From: PALSA-129 sp050014595
GTDB taxonomy: Bacteria > Acidobacteriota > Terriglobia > Bryobacterales > Bryobacteraceae
Direction: 5' to 3'
Length of the DNA stretch: 64,000 nucleotides
Assembly: GCA_050014595.1 (NCBI GenBank)
Contig: JBEKDA010000030.1
Coordinates: 1 to 64,000, forward strand
Shown piece by piece: positions 1 to 5,260 of the stretch; the stretch's first letter is position 1, and each line of letters starts with the position of its first letter. Under the pieces are notes generated by a model, which worked only from the letters and a program-made list of their open reading frames with translations, was not told the origin of the DNA and did no database searches. The position numbers were made by a program, and so were the translations under genes.

Positions 1-337
1 GGATTGCGAAATCGATTCCACGTTTCTTCCGTCGGTCCCCATCGGGCAAAGCCCGGTGAGTGCCGCAAGGCCTTAACAGCCGCCGAGAAGTATCAGTACC
101 ACCTGAAAAGCAACGCTTCCTGCGCAGGAAGTTCAGATTCGGAAGTTTGCGACGAGCGCACTTCCTTACCCGATTCAAAAGTAGCATGGAGGCGAGTACC
201 AAGCCGGGGGAGAAAAACTGCAAGTGGATGATAACAGGGCAAATTGAGTCGAAGAAATTTTGTCAATGGGCTTTGAAGGCCTCACGCCCTGAACGAAGGA
301 CCAGGGTCGCGACTGCGGGCTGGGCAGAGTTCCCCGG
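1..337. other. non-coding or decayed stretch at the window edge
   Basis: No convincing gene was found on either strand in these bases. A short palindrome of the form CGGGC-AAA-GCCCG lies near 43-55 and resembles one near 1187-1201. The stretch adjoins the stub of a HigA-like gene, so it probably contains further debris of the accessory region beside ssrA, but nothing can be identified. Confidence 0.4.
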
Positions 338-472
338 CTAAGAGGCTTGCTGGTAGCGCGCAACGCCAAGCACTTTAGCGGCCTCGGTGACGGTCAAGCC
401 AAGCCGTTCCAGGAAATCCTGGCGGAGAATGCGCCCGGAATGCGGGTGATTCTTCATGGGGATACTCGTCAC
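338..472 (-). pseudogene. truncated HigA/XRE-type antitoxin remnant
   Basis: The reading frame begins at GTG 472 (or ATG 457) with a sequence typical of HigA antitoxins: MKNHPHSGRILRQDFLERLG, then LTVTEAAKVLGVAR, which is the first helices of the helix-turn-helix. It stops after about 40 residues, where family members continue for another 50 or so through the recognition helix and dimer contacts. The DNA downstream shows no recognisable continuation. The GTG overlaps the TGA of the preceding PemK-like frame (GTGA), so it was the third gene of an AbrB-PemK-HigA chain. It is probably a non-functional relic. The family call rests on the N-terminal motif only. Confidence 0.55.
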
Positions 473-806
473 CTCTTGGGAAGTGAGAGTGGGGGCAGAA
501 GCTGTCGCAGGCCATCCAGGAGTTGTTGCCGATCGTGGGGACACAACCTGCCCACGCTGCGTATGACCAGGCGGTTATCCAGGGTGAAGAACTTCATGCG
601 GACGACGCTCGGCATCTTCAACCCCGCGGATTGATGGTCGATGCGAATATCGAGCGGCCACGGCTGATTGCGTGCGTCGGTGATCATTGCCATCACGGTG
701 TAGCCCTTCGCGTTGAAAGCGCGCCGGCTGAGCACCGCGGCAGGGCGCCTCACGCTTTGATCGGGAGCCGGTGAATGGAATGGCACAACGACGACCTCGA
801 ACGCAT
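469..806 (-). pseudogene. PemK/MazF-family toxin, frameshifted at its N-terminus
   Basis: PemK/MazF proteins are small mRNA endoribonuclease toxins. From about 786 to 469 the frame reads RRPAAVLSRRAFNAKGYTVM and continues with MITDARNQPW and VVRMKFFTLD, all characteristic of the family. The expected start, ATG at 806, overlaps the AbrB stop (TGATG), but this frame ends after 18 codons. Restoring the usual N-terminus (FEVVVVPFPFTGSRSKRRP) needs three single-base corrections: one missing base just after ATGCG, one missing base in the PFPF codons and one extra base before RRP. Without them the longest frame has only a poor GTG start at 786 and a garbled PFHSPAPDQSV segment. It is therefore most likely inactive, unless the indels are sequencing errors. 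Confidence 0.65.
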
Positions 807-1042
807 CACAGGTCGTCGAAATTCTCGTGATCGTTAGTTGAGTCCCACTCGGCTAGAGTTGGCGAAATCGCCCGATGCCAAGCAAGATCGAATGGCTGTG
901 CCTTGCGAACGCGGACCGCATTCCCTTCCACTTCGTAGATTAGCGTGTCGCCGGAGTGAACCCCCAGTTTGTCGCGAATTTCCTTTGGAAGGGTGGTCTG
1001 GCCCTTGCTGGTAATCTTGCTGGTCATCGACATTACCACCAT
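806..1042 (-). CDS. AbrB/MazE-type antitoxin
   Basis: A 78-residue protein with a swapped-hairpin AbrB DNA-binding domain at the N-terminus: MTSKITSKGQTTLPKEIRDK, followed by LGVHSGDTLIYEVEGNAVRV. The acidic C-terminal tail (EWDSTNDHENFDDL) is the kind of segment that wraps the cognate PemK/MazF toxin. A very strong Shine-Dalgarno sequence, TAAGGAGGT, precedes ATG 1042 at normal spacing and fixes the start. The toxin gene follows with a one-base overlap, as expected for autoregulated toxin-antitoxin operons. The antitoxin frame is intact although the toxin is broken. Confidence 0.85.
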   Translation of the reverse strand: MVVMSMTSKITSKGQTTLPKEIRDKLGVHSGDTLIYEVEGNAVRVRKAQPFDLAWHRAISPTLAEWDSTNDHENFDDL

Positions 1043-1402
1043 ACCGGCATTACCTCCTTACAGCAAGGGAGCGCGAGGCGGGGTTGTTCACGGGTATCGG
1101 CGCGAAAATCCCGAACGCCAGTGGCTGAGCGACCAGGGGTTGCGTAGCCCCAAAATGCCCATTCTCGGGCGCCCTTGCGGGCTCGCCGGGCAAAGCCCGG
1201 CAAAGACCGGCGGCAAGACCGCCGGCGCTACCAGTTGGTCTTAACGGAGCTTGGAAAATGTGGAAACTTCAGTGGCAGGCTGAAGCCTGCCCCACCTTGC
1301 CGAACGGCCAGGAGGCCGGTCCCACTTGGCACGGCTTCGCAAGTGAAAAGGGGAGAGACGCATTTCTTACGTGCGGAAGAGCCGGGCCGGGCCGGCTACC
1401 AA
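1043..1402. repeat. gap filled with hairpin repeats
   Basis: No gene is visible here. The gap holds several palindromic units. Around 1185-1240 there is a GC-rich inverted repeat (ACCGGCGG-CAAGA-CCGCCGG, with GCGCTACC beside it) whose reverse complement recurs near 51848 and 53948. At 1274-1291 there is a perfect 7-bp stem, GGCAGGC-TGAA-GCCTGCC, followed by CCCAC. At 1305-1318 there is CGGCC-AGGA-GGCCG, followed by GTCCCAC. The last two belong to a dispersed family found in at least seven other places in the window. Confidence 0.6.
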
Positions 1403-1406
1403 TAAA

Positions 1407-1555
1407 GTGGTGGAGGCGGGGGGAGTTGAACCCCCGTCCGAGAATGCCCGTCATGAGGAGAACTACGTGCGTATCCGGCTCATTAGTTTTCGACCTCCAC
1501 TTCAAAGCCGGCGAGAGCGGCGAAGGCCTAGCCCGATTGGATCTCAGCCGCCGGG
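1407..1555 (-). repeat. duplicate of the ssrA 3' end (direct repeat, distal copy)
   Basis: This segment aligns without gaps to 2344-2492 (constant offset 937) with about 7 mismatches in 149 bases. It carries the 3' half of the tRNA-like domain of tmRNA: the T-arm, the 3' acceptor strand and the encoded CCA end. It lacks the 5' half and the tag ORF, so it cannot be a working tmRNA gene. It lies on the far side of the MNT-HEPN gene pair, so the pair is bounded by long direct repeats. The last eight codons and the stop of the HEPN gene lie inside it. Confidence 0.92.
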
Positions 1556-1962
1556 GGATCGAGACCCAAGATCCGTCCCTTGACTTCATCAACCACTGCC
1601 GTTGCGCGGGCGAGCACTTCGCGCGCCTCCTCGGTGGACGGCTCAATGGGATCGCCGGGATACCGAAACATCCAGGCGTACTTGCTCAGGTCAACGATTC
1701 GGTCCACAAGTCGTTCCAGACTGGGATCGAGTCGGACTGCCTGGCTGCCTAACCTGCCAAGGTCATGTGTCTTGGGAAATGGCACATCGGACCAGACAAG
1801 AAAGGCCTTGAGTGCCTTCTCGACCGCCTGCTGGCAATGGAAAACGGCATCTTCAGGCGCAGATGGCTCTGCCGCCAGGTCGATTCCAGCGTAGCGCAGG
1901 TCGTTCGACGCTTTGCGTAACCAGGATGCCGTGTCGGCCAGCCTTTGGGGGTCAGGCTGCAT
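1528..1962 (-). CDS. HEPN-domain protein (partner of the MNT nucleotidyltransferase)
   Basis: A 144-residue all-helical HEPN protein. HEPN partners of MNT nucleotidyltransferases are RNase toxins or toxin-like proteins. Visible family features are HCQQAVEKALKAFLVW, PFPKTHDLGRL and LSKYAWMFRYPG. No clean RX4-6H catalytic motif is seen near the C-terminus; the RYPG region is typical of the non-canonical branch. ATG 1962 was chosen because it overlaps the end of the upstream MNT gene by 11 bases and the family similarity begins there. The C-terminal PAAEIQSG and the TAG stop are encoded by the duplicated ssrA 3' segment, so the original C-terminus was probably replaced at insertion. It is likely co-translated with the MNT gene. 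Activity is not established. Confidence 0.8.
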   Translation of the reverse strand: MQPDPQRLADTASWLRKASNDLRYAGIDLAAEPSAPEDAVFHCQQAVEKALKAFLVWSDVPFPKTHDLGRLGSQAVRLDPSLERLVDRIVDLSKYAWMFRYPGDPIEPSTEEAREVLARATAVVDEVKGRILGLDPPAAEIQSG

Positions 1963-2299
1963 ACAACAACTTGCCCTCCCGCTGAACGGTCGAAGGCAGA
2001 GAGGCTCGCAAGTGAAGGCGGCTGTCAAACTCGGCGCGCGTCCAGACCAACAGGTCCACCGCCGCTCCGAGCCGCCACAACGCCCGATAAGCCGGACCGG
2101 TGTCTCGCATCGCCGCGGGAGTGGTATCGGGCACCACGATCATCAGATCGTAATCGCTGTCAGAGTCGGCATCGCCTCGCGCGACGGAGCCGAATAAATA
2201 GATGCGCTCTGGATGGAAGATCTGGACTAAACGGTCGATGATCGCGCCTAGGACCGGGTCCTCGCTCGACGGTGCTTTCGCTGACTGAACCGTTTGCAT
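1952..2299 (-). CDS. MNT-type minimal nucleotidyltransferase (antitoxin-like)
   Basis: A 115-residue protein with the polymerase-beta-type nucleotidyltransferase signature: LFGSVARGDADSDSDYDLMI, giving G37-S38 and the metal-binding D49 and D51. In characterised MNT-HEPN pairs the nucleotidyltransferase neutralises the HEPN RNase, in known cases by adding AMP units to it. This is inferred here from the pairing. The start ATG 2299 lies 45 bases beyond the mature 3' end of tmRNA on the same strand, which leaves little room for a separate promoter. Read-through of ssrA transcription is a plausible source of the mRNA. The gene overlaps the HEPN gene by 11 bases. Confidence 0.87.
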   Translation of the reverse strand: MQTVQSAKAPSSEDPVLGAIIDRLVQIFHPERIYLFGSVARGDADSDSDYDLMIVVPDTTPAAMRDTGPAYRALWRLGAAVDLLVWTRAEFDSRLHLRASLPSTVQREGKLLYAA

Positions 2300-2344
2300 A
2301 ATCTACCGTTGTGCGGTCGTTCCTAGTTTGCCACAAAGGTAATG

Positions 2345-2698
2345 TGGTGGAGGCGGGGGGAGTTGAACCCCCGTCCGAGAATGCTCGCCATGAGGAGAAC
2401 TACGTGCGTATCCGGCTCATTAGTTTTCGACCAACGCTTCAAAGCCGGCGAGAGCGGCGAAGGCCTAGCCCGATTGGATCTCGACCGCCGGCTCCGGACC
2501 GAAGCCTTAGGCCTATCCCGCAAAATGACGCTCACTCACCGCCGCGCGGGCTCAGCGGCTGGAGCGGCCACCTAATTAATTAGGCAGCGTATGCAAACTG
2601 CGTATTGGCAGTTGTGTTTTTCCGATCGTTTTACGGGAGCTCGGAACCCGGCACGCCTCCCCACCACGATTCAATCCCGTCGAATCCGTTACGCCCCC
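2345..2698 (-). ncRNA. ssrA: transfer-messenger RNA (tmRNA)
   Basis: A one-piece tmRNA of about 354 nt. The 5' strand GGGGGCG at 2698-2692 pairs with the 3' strand CGCCUCC before the encoded CCA ending at 2345 (one G-U pair). The T-arm GGGGGTTCAACTCCCCC is intact. The tag reading frame on the minus strand (2609-2580) is GCC AAT ACG CAG TTT GCA TAC GCT GCC TAA, which encodes ANTQFAYAA-stop, a normal hydrophobic AA-ending degradation tag. tmRNA rescues stalled ribosomes with SmpB. Its 3' 149 bases are duplicated at 1407-1555 beyond an MNT-HEPN pair; ssrA 3' ends are well-known integration sites for mobile DNA. Confidence 0.95.
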
Positions 2699-2750
2699 AC
2701 AATCGAGCAGCGCCTGGTGGGTATCCATTTCCATCCTACCATGGCGGGCT

Positions 2751-2756
2751 TATAAT
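2751..2756 (+). promoter_or_regulatory. perfect TATAAT -10 box, possibly for a leaderless mRNA
   Basis: TATAAT lies six bases upstream of ATG 2763, with TTTCCA about 17 bp further upstream as a weak -35 candidate. Normal spacing would put the transcription start at 2762-2764, on the start codon itself. No Shine-Dalgarno sequence is present, so translation of the 2763 gene may be leaderless. This is inferred from sequence only. Confidence 0.45.
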
Positions 2757-2762
2757 CGATGT

Positions 2763-3152
2763 ATGCGTAACCGGGGCAAGTTTGCACTCCTCTTCGCGGC
2801 CGTTGTGCTGGCCGCCACGGCCCTGTGGGCGGCCACTCCCATGACGACACTCAAAATTGTCGTCAAGACACAGACGGGCCGGCCCATCGATCGCGCCGAA
2901 GTCATCATCCAGTGGAACGCCAACGCCAAACATCCGCGGTCCAGCTTCGGCAAGAACGTCAACACCAAATTCGAGATGCGGTCGAACCAGGAGGGCCAAG
3001 CCACCATGCCGCCGATCCCGCAAGGGAACATCCGGGTTCAGGTCAACGCCAAGGGCTACCAGACCTTCGGCAACGTCTTCGTGGTGGACGAAGAAGAAAA
3101 AACCATCGAGATCAAACTCAACCCACCGCAACAGCAGTATACGTCGCATTGA
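2763..3152 (+). CDS. small secreted protein with a carboxypeptidase-regulatory-like fold
   Basis: A 129-residue protein with an N-terminal signal peptide (MRNRGKFALLFAAVVLAATA, then LWAA). The mature part, TLKIVVKTQTGRPIDRAEVI ... GQATMPPIPQGNIRVQVNAK GYQTF, matches the pattern of carboxypeptidase-regulatory-like / transthyretin-like beta domains, in which GRPI..A.V and GYQTF are conserved turns. Such proteins are abundant in Acidobacteria and their roles are mostly unknown. A consensus TATAAT sits directly before the start codon and no ribosome-binding site is evident. It is divergent from ssrA. Confidence 0.75.
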   Translation: MRNRGKFALLFAAVVLAATALWAATPMTTLKIVVKTQTGRPIDRAEVIIQWNANAKHPRSSFGKNVNTKFEMRSNQEGQATMPPIPQGNIRVQVNAKGYQTFGNVFVVDEEEKTIEIKLNPPQQQYTSH

Positions 3153-3239
3153 GGGAGCCGGCTTGGAATTCCGAATCCGCGGGTGAGAGTGCGGCATCTT
3201 TGTAGTGCTGAACCAAGGAACAGGTGGACGCTTAGACAA

Positions 3240-3445
3240 CGGGAGTGCGCCGCCTGAAAGGCGGCGGCAGCCAGGATTGGCTGCCCCACGGAGCAGCAGA
3301 GGCGCGACCAATGTGAGAGGCCGCCGAGTGTCGACGCGGCACGCGTGAGTGCGTGCACCACGAAAAAACTTCGCGCCGATCGAAGAAACTGCGCAGTTGT
3401 AATACAGGGAATGCCGGCGTGGCAGGCTGGAAAGCCTGCTCCACG
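3240..3445 (+). repeat. cluster of dispersed CCCAC-tailed hairpins
   Basis: The roughly 300-bp gap between the genes at 3152 and 3459 holds no gene of its own. It contains CGCCGCC-TGAAA-GGCGGCG (3248-3266), then GCAGCC-AGGATT-GGCTGC-CCCAC (3267-3289), and further on GCAGGCT-GGAA-AGCCTGC-TCCAC (3422-3444). The same two-stem arrangement recurs at 37070-37107. The final unit ends a few bases before the ribosome-binding site of the next gene. Confidence 0.65.
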
Positions 3446-3458
3446 AGGGGGGGACACC

Positions 3459-4106
3459 ATGAAGATTGGAATCTTGGGTTCGGGAGCGGTGGGCAGAGTG
3501 CTCGGCGCCGGTTTCCGCGAACAGGGCCACACGGTGATGCTGGGCTCGCGCGATCCCGACAAACCGGAAGTGCGGCAGTGGGTGGGGCAGGATGCGGGCG
3601 CCCTGGCCGGCACCTTCGAGCAGACGGCGCGATTCGGCGAACTGGTGGTGCTGGCGACGCTCGGCCGCGCGGCGGAAGAGGCCATCGCGCTGGCGCGCCC
3701 GGCCAACCTGGCGGGCAAGACCGTGATCGACACCACCAACCCGATCGCCGACGCCCCGCCGGTGGATGGAGTGCTGGTGTTCACGACCGGCCCCAACGAA
3801 TCGCTGGGCGAACGCGTCCAGGCCGCGGCGCCCGAAGCGCGCGTGGTCAAGACCTTCAACAGCGTGGGCGCGGCGCGCATGATTCATCCGAAATACGAGC
3901 AGGGCCCGCCCACCATGTTCTTTTGCGGCAACCACGCGGCCGCCAAGCGGCAGGTGGAAGGCGTCATCCGCAGCTTCGGCTGGGAGCCTTTCGATTGCGG
4001 CGGCATCGTTGCCTCGCGCGCGCTGGAGCCGCTGTGCATGCTGTGGTGCATCCCCGGGTTCCGCCAGAATCAATGGACGCACGCTTTCAAGCTCTTGACG
4101 AAGTGA
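3459..4106 (+). CDS. NADPH-dependent F420-reductase-like oxidoreductase
   Basis: A 215-residue Rossmann-fold protein. The nucleotide-binding loop MKIGILGSGAVGRVLGAGF begins at residue 1, with the phosphate-selective GSRDPDK segment after strand 2. Later parts (TVIDTTNPIADAP, ARVVKTFNSVGAARM, FFCGNHAAAKR) match the F420H2:NADP oxidoreductase-like / dinucleotide-binding reductase family. The true substrate of such homologues outside methanogens is usually unknown. ATG 3459 was chosen because the glycine-rich loop starts immediately and GAGGGGGGG precedes it. The sequence upstream in the same frame is hairpin repeat, not protein. The gene is on the same strand as the DUF481 gene, 36 bp upstream of it. 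Confidence 0.82.
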   Translation: MKIGILGSGAVGRVLGAGFREQGHTVMLGSRDPDKPEVRQWVGQDAGALAGTFEQTARFGELVVLATLGRAAEEAIALARPANLAGKTVIDTTNPIADAPPVDGVLVFTTGPNESLGERVQAAAPEARVVKTFNSVGAARMIHPKYEQGPPTMFFCGNHAAAKRQVEGVIRSFGWEPFDCGGIVASRALEPLCMLWCIPGFRQNQWTHAFKLLTK

Positions 4107-4142
4107 CCAGCCGCGTGGCAATTTGATTCCGAGGAACTCAAT

Positions 4143-5168
4143 TTGCCCTTGCGAACTTTTTCACTCATTCTGTGCGCGTCGGCGGCGCTCTTGGCCGACC
4201 AGGTAGTGCTGAAGAACGGCGACACGCTGACCGGCAGCGTCATCCAGAAAGACGGCGCCAAGCTCACGCTCAAAAGCGAACTGCTGGGTGAAGTGTCGAT
4301 TCCCTGGTCCGCCGTGAAAAGCTTGAAATCGGATCGGGAACTGGTGGTCGTATTGCCCGGCGGAGAATCCGTGAAAGGTAAGATCTCGACCAATGGCGAC
4401 AACCTGGAAGTAGCCGCGAAATCCGCGCCGCTGGCGGGCATCTCCGCGATTCGCGACGAGCGAGAACAAAAAAAGTGGGAGGAGCTGCAGCATCCCGGGC
4501 TCGGCGAGTTGTGGGCCGGCAACTTCGATCTAGGGCTCGCGCTGGCCCGCGGCAACGCGCGCACGGAGACCCTGACCAACGATTTCAACGCCGCGCGCGT
4601 CACAAAGCACGATAAGATCAGCCTGCACTTCAACGAGATCTACGGCACTGCGCTGGCGAACGGGGTCTCGAGCACTAATGCGAGCGCGGTGCGCGGCGGC
4701 TGGGCCTACAACCGCGATTTGAACCCGCGCGTCTTCCTGACGACGCTCAATGAATACGAGCACGACCGTTTTCAGAGCCTGGACTTGCGCGCGGTATTTG
4801 GCGGCGGCGCCGGGTGGAACGCGGTGAAAACGAAAAAGACCACGCTCAGTTTTCAAGCCGGCGGTGACTATGAACGCGAGAACTTCACTATCCTGACTCG
4901 CAATTCAGCGGAAGTGAATTTCGGCGACGACCTGCTCTGGAAGGCCTCCGCGGTCACCAGCATCACGCAGGCGTTCCGCATGTACCCCAACCTCAGTGAC
5001 ACCGGACAATATCGCATGAACTTCGATATCACCGGCGTCACCGCAATCAAGAAGTGGCTGGGATGGCATCTTACCTTCAGCGATCGCTTCGTGAGCGACC
5101 CGCTGCCGGGCCGCCTGCGCAACGACGTGATGCTATCGACCGGCCTGCGCGTGAGCTTCGCGAGGTAG
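4143..5168 (+). CDS. DUF481-family outer-membrane beta-barrel protein
   Basis: A 341-residue exported protein with a short signal sequence (residues 1 to about 18, ending SAALLADQ). Residues 19-110 form an SH3-like segment (VVLKNGDTLTGSVIQKDGAK LTLKSE, then IPWSAVKSL). Residues 120-341 are amphipathic strands of a DUF481 barrel (GNFDLGLALARGNARTETL; NDVMLSTGLRVSFAR), ending in an aromatic or small residue plus arginine. The start is TTG 4143, preceded by GAGGA. DUF481 proteins are Gram-negative outer-membrane proteins of poorly known function. The gene converges on RNase E/G, with a 9-bp inverted repeat (5180-5207) between them. Confidence 0.8.
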   Translation: MPLRTFSLILCASAALLADQVVLKNGDTLTGSVIQKDGAKLTLKSELLGEVSIPWSAVKSLKSDRELVVVLPGGESVKGKISTNGDNLEVAAKSAPLAGISAIRDEREQKKWEELQHPGLGELWAGNFDLGLALARGNARTETLTNDFNAARVTKHDKISLHFNEIYGTALANGVSSTNASAVRGGWAYNRDLNPRVFLTTLNEYEHDRFQSLDLRAVFGGGAGWNAVKTKKTTLSFQAGGDYERENFTILTRNSAEVNFGDDLLWKASAVTSITQAFRMYPNLSDTGQYRMNFDITGVTAIKKWLGWHLTFSDRFVSDPLPGRLRNDVMLSTGLRVSFAR

Positions 5169-5179
5169 AGGAGCGGCGG

Positions 5180-5207
5180 GACAGACGATCGGGTCGTGTC
5201 GTCTGTC
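5180..5207. terminator. perfect 9-bp inverted repeat between convergent genes
   Basis: GACAGACGA at 5180-5188 and TCGTCTGTC at 5199-5207 form a perfect stem with a 10-base loop. It lies between the convergent DUF481 and RNase E/G genes, where a shared terminator would be expected. There is no U-run, so intrinsic termination is not assured. The flank GGCGATGGTTTGTCCCAC near 5236-5253 recurs at 31926-31943. Confidence 0.4.
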
Positions 5208-5260
5208 AAGCAGGCGGGGGCGACAGACCGCGAAAGGCGATGGTTTGTCCCACTCGCAGG

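Noticed and set aside
1200..1330. CRISPR-like array formed by repeated palindromes
   Set aside because: The units differ in sequence and spacing, and there are no unique spacers of uniform length or cas genes.
1407..1555. A second, complete tmRNA gene
   Set aside because: Only the 3' half is present; the 5' acceptor strand, the tag ORF and the pseudoknot-encoding 5' region are absent.
1..2344. Classical integrase-bearing genomic island at ssrA
   Set aside because: No integrase or recombinase frame is found between the repeats or to the left edge. An island extending beyond the window cannot be excluded, but the direct repeat closes after only two genes.
2825..3205. Alternative 126-codon frame over the small secreted-protein gene
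   Set aside because: It has no signal peptide or recognisable motif and its composition is that of an out-of-frame high-GC shadow; the 2763 frame has a signal peptide and a conserved fold.
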